Source: Cyprinodon diabolis
Taxonomy: Eukaryota > Chordata > Actinopteri > Cyprinodontiformes > Cyprinodontidae
DNA length: 64,000 nt
Assembly (NCBI GenBank): GCA_030533445.1
Contig: CM060072.1
Coordinates: 17,057,267-17,121,266, forward strand
Reading direction: 5' to 3'
This document shows positions 35,623 through 44,825 of this stretch, one piece after another. The position numbers and the translations under genes are program-made. Every line of letters begins with the position of its first letter. Position 1 is the first letter of the stretch. Under the pieces are notes generated by a model. The model did not search any database. It saw only the letters and a program-made list of their open reading frames with translations, and had not been told where the DNA came from.

Positions 35623-35861
35623 CTGCTGGAATCGAGGCAGAGTGTGCTGGCTGATGAGGAAGGGGAACTCTGGAATGGCCGCAGCCATTTCGTAGGCCGG
35701 ATCTCTCTAAACTCTGTGTTACGCTGCAGTCCCGGTTAGAAGCGATGCCGAAGTACAGGGCCACGCACAGTAGGCGTCTGCACATCGGACCTGCCTCGGA
35801 GGGAATGCTGCCAGTTACCTCCAACCCCGAGGAGGCAAACGGACAGTTCACAGAGTTGTAA
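35623..35861 (+). CDS. Exon 4 (terminal) of the EnSpm-borne gene, frameshifted
   Basis: A run of T followed by ACAG at 35619-35622 is a strong acceptor. In the frame inherited from exon 3 two adjacent TGA codons occur at 35652-35657. The frame one base over is open and protein-like (LLESRQSVLADEEGELWNG). Further on the inherited frame is again protein-like (LSKLCVTLQSRLEAMPKY, then RATHSRRLHIGPASEG) and ends at TAA 35859-35861. This is the pattern of a once-continuous exon hit by two indels. An 84-codon minus frame over the same bases is an artefact. Confidence 0.55.
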
Positions 35862-35916
35862 TTTTTGGATACGCATGTGTGGGCAGATCCTCGCGTTGTA
35901 TATAGTTGTTTGTTTT

Positions 35917-35922
35917 AATAAA
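35917..35922 (+). terminator. Poly(A) signal AATAAA of the EnSpm-borne gene
   Basis: AATAAA lies 56 bases after the exon-4 stop and is followed by a TTTC-rich stretch. This is normal spacing for a short 3' UTR. Confidence 0.6.
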
Positions 35923-36039
35923 GCTCTTTCTTTGCATAAACAGCTTCCTGGCAAATGTTCATTTCCTGTATAAATTCATTCATGTCCTTGATGGTAGCCT
36001 AATAATAGTGTAGTAGTGTAGGATAACATAAATACACAG

Positions 36040-36175
36040 CATATGAATAAATAAATATATGAATGAATAAATATATGAATAAATAAATAAATATATATAT
36101 AAATTATATATAGGGCACATTTATTTACATATATATTTATTTACATATATATTTATGTAAATATATATATATGCC
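36040..36175. repeat. AT-rich simple sequence
   Basis: Interleaved AATAAATA, ATATAT and TTTACATATATAT units run for about 130 bp inside the right arm of the EnSpm element. Confidence 0.8.
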
Positions 36176-36375
36176 AACCAATCACGAGCGATTTTACTTG
36201 TTTAAAAAGAAGTGGTTCCATCCAATACTCAGTAAGAACATTCAAGCCTGGCCTGGCCACGTGTGGTTTTGCTGCCAATCACGAGCGATTTTTCTTGTTT
36301 GAGAATAGTGGTTTCAGCCAATACTGAGTAGGTTATTCAAGCCAGACCTGGCCAGCCGCGCGGATTCGCTGCATT
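36174..36375 (+). repeat. Two tandem subterminal units of about 100 bp
   Basis: CCAATCACGAGCGATTTT...CTTGTTT, then CCAATACT(C/G)AGTA and ATTCAAGCC(T/A)G...CCTGGCC, appears twice in succession with modest divergence. It lies about 180 bp inside the right EnSpm end and adds to the AAATTGTC repeats as candidate transposase-binding sites. Confidence 0.8.
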
Positions 36376-36564
36376 CATATGCTAATTAGGGCCATTAGTA
36401 CAGCTGATCGCTCTCCACATACGTCAGAGTCCGTTCCCGACAATTTGTGGCACTGACAAACGGCAACAAGCGCGGGCTGCAAATTGTCGGAAATTGACGA
36501 AAATCAGGGAGATCTGCGGCAGTTTACGGGGACGAAAGTCTCACTGTTCATGCAGTGGGAGAAG

Positions 36565-37185
36565 CGTGGGAGCCTAAATTCAGTTTAAGCTGAGGTAAAA
36601 GAAACCATTGATAAGTTACACCATTTATCAGAAAGTTAAACGTTCTCATATTTAAAGATATTCAATATTTCTAATTGTACTGAGGTTCTTTTGCAAATGT
36701 GCACAGTTTGTTGCTCATTAGCTCGTTTCTGGATGTTTAGGGGAGTGGCTTCTGCTTCAGTGTTTGTCCAGTAATTGGAGTCGAGCCACACAGTTTTTTG
36801 ACCTCTCCTAGTCTTCTATTATTATTTTATTTTTTATGGATATTTCATGCCTGTATTGTTTTTATTTCTTAAATAAATGGTTGAACCTAATGTAGAGGAT
36901 CCCATTTGTTTGTTTTCTCACCATCAAGTGGATTACAGAGGGTAAAAGAGTGTGAAGCTTATGGCTTCATTATGTAGGAATCTACAAGAAATGTCTCATT
37001 ATATTATTCAGGTTAGCTTGTTTCATTCAAGAACGTCTGACGGTTCTGTTTCAGCAATTTGTGCAGAAATGGGTTTTTGGACCTGAAGAGGAATGTACTT
37101 ACTGTACAGCTGGATAGGGCCTTGTAAAGAGTAATGTTGTGGAAATTTTGATTGAACTAATGTGACTCTTATGTGACTTTCTTCG
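36565..37185. other. Unassigned DNA right of the EnSpm element
   Basis: After about ten bases that still fit the interrupted RTE relic (GAAGCGTG), similarity is lost. The rest may include the leader of the LINE that starts at 37190, but I cannot show this. Confidence 0.4.
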
Positions 37186-37189
37186 TACG

Positions 37190-38053
37190 AAAATGACAGA
37201 CTGTGCACCAGCCTATATTTCTATTACCCCTGTTTCATGTCGATCTAGACATAAACCTGAGATCTACAGGACTGTGGATGGCAAAATAATTGTGGAAGAT
37301 GAGCTCTTAAACTTTTTGGCTGTGAAAATAAGAACTCTGAACCAGGATGAGATATTGCTACTGGCCATTAGCACTTTTGACACAGAGTCTATTGAGGCCT
37401 CCAAGAAAGTGCTGTTTTACGTGGAAGCAACGGATGCAAGGACGGTGAACAAAGACTGCGGCCTCATCTCGGAAGCAAACCTGGGAAACTGCCAACTTCT
37501 AAGGCTCCTTGGCTTGTAGCAAAGAGGAGAGACATGGTTTGTTTAAGCGCACTGTGATTAAAAACTGCCCCTGTTGATGGCAAGATCATTGGTGAAAGTA
37601 CGTATCCGCTTGAATCCCCAAAGTGGAGCCTTGTTGTGAGAAGAGGAAAAAGGCAAGCAGGACTGCACCGTTCTACACCTGAAGTGAAAAAAAACTGCTA
37701 AAGGTATGGCTATTGACGGCACAGTGACAACAAGAAGCATAAAAACAGTGACAACAAAACTGGTGAGTGTCTTCACTTCTAGATTCTCGCCTAAACTGGA
37801 TGTAAAGACATTAACTGACTATATTGAGGGCCAGCTTGGTCGTGAAGTTACATGCCTGAAAATAAACTCTGACAACAGCAGGTTTGCCTCTTACAAAGTC
37901 TCTTCTGACTGTAATGATGTGGCAGTGATGTACAATTCTGATCTCTGTCAAGTTGGAGCCTATGTTCAACATTTTTATGAGCCACGTAGGGCTCGAGCTG
38001 CAGGAATGTATGGTGCAGTTCCTCCGGGAATGCAGGTGGGAGGGGCATCATGA
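37190..38053 (+). pseudogene. ORF1 relic of a two-ORF LINE
   Basis: Two fragments in different frames. 37193-37519 contains VEDELLNFLAVKIRTLNQDE and ASKKVLF. 37706-38053 contains VTTKLVSVFTSRFSPKLD, then EVTCLKINSDNSRFASYKV, and ends in a Gly/Arg-rich tail. From memory these match the two conserved parts of the first protein of a common teleost LINE family, with the middle lost or frame-shifted between 37520 and 37705. The second part has the feel of an RNA-binding fold. The clade assignment is uncertain. Confidence 0.6.
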
Positions 38054-38099
38054 GCCTGTGGCACAGAGACCAAATAAACCTGAGCAAATGGCTCTTAAA

Positions 38100-40316
38100 G
38101 TTATGTCACATAATTGTTAAGGCCTATGCTTGGGGCATAGTGCAGAGGACAAGTCTTTGGTTAAAGACCAACTTTTGAGCCATTGTGATGTTCTGTGTCT
38201 ACATGAGACTTTTCTGACAAAGCAGGATTTAGAAGCTTTGAACTCTGTAAATGAGCGCTTCCATGGAGCTGGAGAGTGTAGTGTTACTATTGGTGATGGA
38301 ATAATACGAGGACGGATTGCCAGTGGTGTTGCAAAATTATGGGATAAGAGACTGGATCCTTGGGTTAAAATTCAACTTGAAGTGGACTGGTGATTGCAAC
38401 ACCTGACACAAAATGACAAGGAAAGTGTTATCCTGAATGTGTACATCCCTTATGAGTGCCCTGCAATTGAAAATTAGCATCTTAACAAACTTGCTTTTAT
38501 TAACTCTTTTATACAAGATAAGTTTTTTTAATGCTTTTTATTAGTGAAATGAACTCTGATATTACTGATAGTAAATCTATATTTGGTACTCATTTAAGCC
38601 AGTTTTGTGAGGATAATCAATGTAACTACAGCAGATGAACGTGCCTCATTGCTTGACATGAAATCCTTGTGAAAGTAAAATCTGTTGGGCTCTTTTTAGC
38701 ATCAAGACAATTATTCTTATTGCCACATCGCCAGAAAGGACACTGTAAAAAAAAAAAAAAGAAAATCATGTGTGAGTTATCTACTGCCAATCATATTCCA
38801 TTTGGGATGCAGATACATATGCACAAATCACTCGTTTGCGAATATCTACATGCCTAGAGGAGCAGTTATGTGTAGAGATGCAAACTGAAAAAAATCTGAG
38901 CACATTGGATCCATTTGGTCTGTGTATAATGAAATTGTTAATGATTAGATTACATCAAGTAAACTCTTCCATTAACAAAAAAAAAACAAAACAAAAAAAA
39001 AAAAAACAAGATCAGGCCAGGTTGGAACGCCCACATGGCTGAATTTTACAATAGAGCTCGGGAGGCTTCTAAGGAGTGCATACAGACAGGAAGAGGAAGA
39101 TTTGGGCCTGTCTTGGAACATAAAAATTTGACCAATGCCCAATACAAGTATGCTGTGCATTATTTAGAAAACATGAAAGAGAAATGATGGCTGACTCACA
39201 TGCCAGAAGACTTTGTAGTAACCATACAAAAGACTTTTGGAAAGAAGTTAGAGATATGACATCCCAAAAAACATCTCTGCCCTGTGCGGTTGATGGCATA
39301 TCAGGCACTGCTAATATTGTGAAGCTGTGGCACCAACATTATAGTAGGTTATTTAACTGTATTTATAGCAGAGCATTAAAAGTATACAAGTTCAAGGCTA
39401 GCTCCTCTACTTTTGATTTGTGTTACAGTGTTTCTTATACATGTTCTTTTACCTGACTCTATGTTAAGCCTCCTGTCATTAAAGATAAAACTGGGAAGAT
39501 TGGCAGTTCTGATAATTGTTAGTTTCAAAAACAATTGAATTAATCCTGGACAGGATTTCAGGGGTTAACAAATCTACAGATAACCAGTTCAGTTTTAAGG
39601 TTAGGCTGGGCACAGATATGTGCAAATATGCTCCAAATGAGATTATTTATAAATATAATAAGCAGTTCGGTTTTTATGTGTTTCCTAGATGCATCAAAAA
39701 CATTTAACAGGGTAAATCACAGAAAAATTTGGAGGCAAGGTGGGATTTTGTCCCCAGTTTTGTTTTTATTTGTATCTGGATTACCTATCAACCAAGTTGG
39801 GAGCTTGTAGCACTGGTTGTGTGGCTGGTAACTCTGTACTTAATCGCCTGATGTATGCAGATGATTTAGTAATATTTAGTCCAAAAATTGCTGGGTAACT
39901 GCAATCGGCACATCATCACAGAGAATCTGCCAGATGATGATATCTGGCGACAATGTATAACGTTTTATGCTCAAGCCAATACAGTTGCTCCTAAATTTGG
40001 TGCATGTACTTATTTGGCAAAAGTGGAAATTTTAAAAGCATATTTTACCTCTCTGTACACTGCTGACCTGTGGTCTACATATAAAAAATTCAGCCTGCAA
40101 AGGCTACAGGTGGCCTATAATTATGCTTTGCAGGTACTTTTGAAATGGCCAAGATGGACTAGTGGGAGTGAGATGTTTGTCACAGCAAGAGTCAGTACCT
40201 TACATGCTGGCAATTATATTATCTTGCCACTTTCTGACACCAAACATAATGAAATCCTATACCAGTCTAAGCTGTGGAGACACTGGTATTCCCGTCTCCT
40301 TAAATCTCCTTAAACC
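38100..40316 (+). pseudogene. ORF2 relic of the same LINE (endonuclease and RT)
   Basis: Scattered fragments follow ORF1 in the right order. At 38130-38390 GHSAEDKS, then CDVLCLHETFL and GRIASGVAKLW belong to an apurinic endonuclease start. At 39184-39340 RRLCSNHTKDFWKEVR belongs to the linker before the RT. At 39560-39770 TDNQFSFK, then FLDASKTFNRVNH and RQGGILSPVLF are the palm approach, and at 39850 LMYADDLVIFS is the catalytic box. At 39888-40313 there is a C-terminal region with LQRLQVAYNYALQVLLKWPR. Large deletions and many stops make it dead. A GTCT-type tail follows at 40325. Confidence 0.65.
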
Positions 40317-40324
40317 TCCTATCT

Positions 40325-40350
40325 AACTGTCTGTCTGTCTATCTAATCTC
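40325..40350 (+). repeat. Short (CTGT)n/(CTAT)n tail
   Basis: CTAACTGTCTGTCTGTCTAT directly follows the LINE ORF2 relic and may be its 3' tail repeat. Confidence 0.5.
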
Positions 40351-40939
40351 GTGCCAATTTAACCTGTTTTAACTGGCATCCATTGAAATGATAAAGCTGA
40401 AAAGGACTTCCCTCTTTTTCATAAACTAAACTAAATTTGAATGTCAAATAATTCATGATGAAATATTTTACTTTAAACTATTCTTACTTTTGGTTTTGTG
40501 GTCCAGTTTAGTCCAGAACATCATAACACATCTTTACTACTCAGGTAGGTACATTTCATCTATGTATGTAAGAACAAGATCACTTTGGAGGTTATTTTGA
40601 CAGTTAAGCATCTATGATTGAGTAGCATAGTTGGTCTCCAGCAAGAAAGTCCCTGCTGGACTATCTTCTGGACAATCTTCGCATGTAGTCTACATGTAGT
40701 TTTCCATGCGTCAGTAAGTTATATTCTGTGTGGTTGTTTTGCTTTGGCCAAAAGCCTAAAAACATGACTCTTAACCCCTTAGCCCAGAGTTTTTTTAGGA
40801 GAAATTTCCACCTGAATTTACATATCTGATTAAATGAAGTTTAAAGTAGCTACAAAGTTATTTAGTGGATGACGAAAAATATATAAATTTGTATGATACA
40901 AAGTAATTAGAATTAGTAATTTTTCATAACATGATCTCA

Positions 40940-41215
40940 ACAGGTCAGGATCTGGTAATCTGAAACACTCAGGTAAGCTAAAAGAACTCTCACCAATGAC
41001 ATCATATGGGAAAAGGCAGGTTCTGTGGTTGAGAGGCAGAAGAGGTCAGGACACTAAAAACACTCTCACCAATGGCATGAGGGAAAGAGAATAATCTGGT
41101 CCTGATAACTGGATGCAAGCACCTTAAATAGAGGCAGAAGCAGGTGAATCAGATGGGCAGTGATTACAAATCGCACAGAGTTAGTCAGGTGAATAGAATG
41201 AATAATTATGTGAGT
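40940..41215 (-). repeat. Possible diverged LTR-like fragment
   Basis: AATAATCTGGTCCTGATAAC with AAATAGAGGCAGAAGCAGG resembles 43920-44000 in the LTR-like unit at 43568. The ends are not identifiable. Confidence 0.35.
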
Positions 41216-41765
41216 CAATATTTATTAGTTTGATTGCCTGGGTATTTAAGATATCTGAAATACATTCCTCCCTACTACAAACATGAACATTTCAGACATC
41301 CTGGATATCTTACATTTAATTTCAGATCTCCATATGATCACTTGTTGTTACTCATTATACTTTTCATTAATTTTCTGTATTATTTTACTTCAGACTTTGA
41401 TTGGGCCATTTTAAGATACAATTATGGTTTGATTTAAACTCTTGCTTTGTAAGTATATATTTGTGCTGTATTTAGCAGCTCTGCCCATATCATGTTACCA
41501 CCACTTAAACGAAAGTTGACATGCAATAGTAAAAATTTAACCTCTTCTTTAAAATGGTTGTCTACTCATGGATAAAGAAGAACACAATATACATTTAAAA
41601 TATCAATTGCACAGGGATATGCAAAGAGCCTAATTAAAGCCAGTCATAATAGGGGATAAGATTAAACATGTAAAAACTGAAGAACAAATCTTGCAAATAA
41701 TGCTTGGTAAAAGTGGTAACAAACTGATAGAATAAAAGGAAAATAAAAACAAAAGTTAAAATATA

Positions 41766-42084
41766 AAGACCCTTAAGCAGCATTTGCAAGCTGAAAAAGT
41801 CCTTTGAGCATGTTATGGAAATGCAAAAGTCACACCCTGTCAAGAAATCCAAATTCAACCCAAGCAAATGCGTCCTTGCTCATCCTCAGTGGGCTCCTTA
41901 CACGCTTTATTATGCATTTGCAGACATCACTGCTGGCGGTTGGCCATATTTTTCAGAACTCAAAGAGGGAAACATCCTTGAGAGTCATCAGGCTGCAAGA
42001 CAGGGAATAATGTTAGCACTTCAGCTCACTCCTGAGGTGTTACCAATCCATATGGATACGGCAGAGCCCCACAGAGGTACAGAC
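41766..42084 (+). CDS. Unassigned open frame, possible exon or pseudogene piece
   Basis: This frame is open for about 108 codons before GAG|GTACAG, a donor-like site at about 42078. It reads ordinary-looking protein: KCVLAHPQWAPYTLYYAF, then ADITAGGWPYFSELKEGNI, then ESHQAARQGIMLALQLTPEV. The composition is balanced. An AGCAG just upstream (41780) is only a weak acceptor. I recognise no domain and found no partner exon. A 77-codon minus frame overlaps it. It could be a real exon, part of an unknown transposon protein, or chance. Confidence 0.25.
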
Positions 42085-42514
42085 AGGATGTAAAATAGCA
42101 TATGGCTGAACACTATCATTCTAATTGCAGCTGTCTGTGCTGGGCAGTAGATCTCTTCTGTGTTGCTGAGGACATATGGATCTACTTATTTCCTTCAAAG
42201 AGCGTTTTAATCAACAGATTTCACTTAAAGGGATTTATTTTTTTTAAATAGGGCCTTTTAAGTCAGCTCTGCATAGTCACTATATTACTTTAATGTAGAC
42301 AGCAGTAGGAGTGATCTTAAAAGAATCTAGGAGAACATCTCATGGAGAAGTCAGGTTAAAAGCTCATCAGCAAAGGAACCAGACTTTTAAATTGTCATGT
42401 AGTCTGAAAGTAGAATGGATTGTTCTATCATGGGAACAGCACTGCAACCTCAAGCGGCAAGCTAGAGGGCTAAAAGAGGAAAATAGGGACTTTTTTTATA
42501 AATGTACCCTGGTC

Positions 42515-43510
42515 CAGTAGCGACTGGCCAATAGAGGGTACTAGGGCACCATCCCACCCACCCAGTGACTCAATGACACAAAAAAATATATGTATTTTGT
42601 TAGAATTTAATTTAAAATTAACATTTTATATATTTCGAAATGTATTAATTTGTATTTCTTAGATGTACAAGATGCATATTTAATTTTTAATGACAAGTAA
42701 AGCGTTGTTCAATTTTTTACCAGATTGGTGATGTAAAAATCTTTGCCAATTGCCTCTCATTAAAAGTTGTACATGCGCAGTAGCTCCTCTGCAATACAAA
42801 GCTATAGGAGAGCTTAGGGCGCAGCTCTGGTGCGCCCCAAGCTGACCGGAAGTGTATTTGCTTACCACCTCCCGCTGCAGCCGAGCAGAGGGACAGAGAC
42901 ATGGTGCAAGGACCGTCCTTTTCCAGGACCTGGTTTAGCAAGAAGGCTTGGCTAACTGCATTTAGCGAGGCTTACACTCTATTCTGCTTTCCCTGCCTCC
43001 TTTTTCAAACCTCAGGATCTGACCCAGCATGGATAAAGACAGGTAGGACTGATTTGAAGCACTTTTTAGAAAAAGCAAGGAAGAATGAACAATCTCGAAT
43101 TTGCATGGAAAATAATATAATACAGTGTAATTTTTCTAGATGTTTGTTGATTTGTGTAGTTGCTCGTAGATAAACACCTTTTTAGAAAATAAATAGTATT
43201 TATATATCAAAAAAAATATAAAGCTGAATAATAGCATTATTAAACTGTAATTTTTTTTTTAGGTTTGTGACACAATATAGGAGCATGCAAAACACAAATT
43301 TGCCTCAAAAGGGCAAGATTTATGTAAAAAAGTAAACTTGTACATGAAGTCATGCTTTGTTTTTATAAAGTGTTTTTATGATGTTTTTTTGTTGTTGGCA
43401 TTCATATAAATGTACGGGTATGATAACTTAGTATAAGTTTGATTGGTTTTTGATATTCGCCTTTTTTGACTTTATAGCCCTCCCGCTGAAAACTCCACCA
43501 GCTGCCACTA
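42515..43510 (+). mobile_element. hAT element with ZMYM1/TTF-like exon, 996 bp
   Basis: The left end CAGTAGCGACTGGCC and the right end CAGCTGCCACTA are imperfect inverted repeats. An 8-bp duplication flanks them (CCCTGGTC at 42507-42514, TCCTGGTC at 43511-43518, one mismatch). Inside, a plus-strand frame from 42901 reads FSRTWFSKKAWLTAFSEAY followed by FCFPCLLF and TDLKHFLEKARKNEQSR. This is the N-terminal TTF-type zinc-binding segment of ZMYM1-like hAT transposases (family knowledge). The catalytic RNase-H-like and dimerisation regions are absent, so this is a non-autonomous derivative. Confidence 0.83.
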
Positions 43511-43567
43511 TCCTGGTCTCTAAAACCGTTGCAATATTGTGCCCAGTTTTATACATCTAATAACTTA

Positions 43568-44070
43568 TGTCAGGGTTGGGTGGATGTTGGTTGAGGTTGC
43601 AGAACTTTAAACTGGTTTACCTCTTGGAGCTAAGCTTACGAGAATTAAAACTAACCTTCCCCATGTTCAGAGCCAAAACCATGAGTCTCTGTCGAGAAGG
43701 ACCAGAACCTGCTCTCGCCCAGCATGCTGAGCCAAAACCCTGAGGGCTCAACGGAGAACAGCCGGTACGTGATCAGAAGACAGGAGACAAACGGTAAAGC
43801 CTCTAAGTCCAATGGCCTCTGGGGACAGGAACATCAACCAGGTACTTAACTAAAACTTACTAAAACAAACATGAAAAACTGACACAAAAACATAACACAA
43901 ATAAACTAAGAATACACAAATAATGATCTGGCCCTGATAGCTGTTCTGAATCGTATATATATATTAGAGGCAGCAGGTGAATAAGATCAATGATAATTAG
44001 ACAGCAGGGAGGGAACGGTAGGCAAATCAAAAGAGTAATCAGATAAGCTACAAGTGCTGAAATCATGACA
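43568..44070 (-). mobile_element. LTR-like unit with TGTCA...TGACA ends
   Basis: It has TG...CA ends inside short inverted repeats. GAGCCAAAACC-type blocks and AATGATCTGGCCCTGATAG parallel the right half of the LTR at 11749-12539. Relative to that copy it appears internally deleted, with no TTTATT block near its left end. No 5-bp duplication is evident (ACTTA versus GCTGA). Confidence 0.5.
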
Positions 44071-44262
44071 GCTGATTTAGATATTGCCTCAAATCTGTGG
44101 TGTTTTTGCCTTGCTGGTTCGGGAGCCCTGACAAACTTCAACACTGCAGATTCGCACACAAAAACAAGTTACATCCTTTATGATGTGGCTCGACCCCTGA
44201 CTGTTTCCCTCTGCCTATGACTATACATCAAGTTTATTTTGCTAATTAGATTTCAATTCTAC

Positions 44263-44340
44263 AGCTGGAGATATGCACCAGCACCCCTCGCGACCTCACT
44301 CAGGATAAAGCGTGTCAGAAAATGGATGGATGGATGGATT
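44263..44340 (+). mobile_element. tRNA-SINE 3' tail fragment
   Basis: AGCTGGAGATATGCACCAGC, then CCCTCGCGACC and AAAATGGATGGATGGATGG are the last part of the SINE family at 47703-48012 with its ATGG tail. Confidence 0.7.
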
Positions 44341-44344
44341 TCTA

Positions 44345-44820
44345 TTCAAGTGATGAGCACTTTAAAATGAAAACAAGTCACTGCACACAGCTTAAAGCGA
44401 TAAAAGACTGGGAGGTGTTTTGTACCTGATTCATTTTTAAGACTCATTCACAAAAACATCTCAGATAAATAAATTTGTCATATTTACAAGCAACTTCCCT
44501 TTTCCACTGAACACAAGGGACTAAACAAGATTTAAGTAGTAATGTTGCAGCTTTTTAAACATCCAAATAAGTTTATAACTACAGCCATAAGCTGGAGCCT
44601 TTTAAAAATCCGTCTAATAAAAACACTGAATTTATGAGCCCCAGTGCAGCCTGCCTGTCAATATGAAGTCTAGTGGTACACAATATGATTATCTTATTTT
44701 CCCTTTAAAATATGTTTATTTCACAAAGGAAGTACAAACTTACACAGAGCTAAAATGTTCATATGTTTGCCATATTTTCATATGTTATGCCATTTTTGCA
44801 TATAAAACTTATCTGATCTC
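44345..44820. other. Unassigned DNA
   Basis: Nothing recognised between the SINE tail and the TTAA element. Confidence 0.4.
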
Positions 44821-44825
44821 CTTAA

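Larger units (their letters stand above)
30464..35861 (+). pseudogene. Gene carried by the EnSpm element (four exon-like blocks)
   Basis: Four blocks bounded by GT/AG sites can be chained on the plus strand: 30464-30577, 31728-31782, 35405-35509 and 35623-35861. A poly(A) signal follows at 35917. Blocks 1 to 3 join in frame and give a basic protein with DELKEEKLV, then VFTTRRQIAGAMNRSKG, then CKTYYETVRRSFRYTQPE. In the last block the frame required by block 3 meets TGA TGA at 35652-35657. A neighbouring frame reads LLESRQSVLADEEGELWNG, then coding sense returns to the first frame for LSKLCVTLQSRLEAMPKY and the rest. So there are at least two frameshifts or an altered splice site in exon 4, and I call the copy broken. 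I recall similar ORFs among uncharacterised teleost proteins but cannot name a family. There is no transposase-like motif. Confidence 0.6.
27879..36557 (+). mobile_element. EnSpm/CACTA-type DNA transposon, 8679 bp, gene-carrying
   Basis: The left end CACTGCATGAAAAGTG and the right end, read inverted, CACTGCATGAACAGTG form terminal inverted repeats starting with CACTG. A 3-bp duplication GGA flanks them. CACT(A/G) ends with 2-3 bp duplications define the EnSpm/CACTA superfamily. Subterminal repeats of AAATTGTC(G/A) and its inverse occur at both ends (27908-28010 and 36440-36500), as is usual there. No EnSpm transposase is visible. The body instead contains four exon-like blocks of one plus-strand gene (30464-35861) plus younger insertions: a Tc1 scrap (28660-29165), a hAT (30773-31710) and an antisense L2 (about 31847-35312). 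Without the hAT and the L2 the element would be about 4.3 kb. It probably depends on a transposase supplied elsewhere. Confidence 0.85.

Noticed and set aside
35597..35851. 84-codon minus-strand frame over exon 4
   Set aside because: The plus strand has the acceptor, stop and poly(A) signal. The minus frame ends in a poly-Lys artefact of the T-tract.
36040..36175. Origin or matrix-attachment region from the AT-rich block
   Set aside because: AT richness here is simple sequence. Nothing else supports either function.
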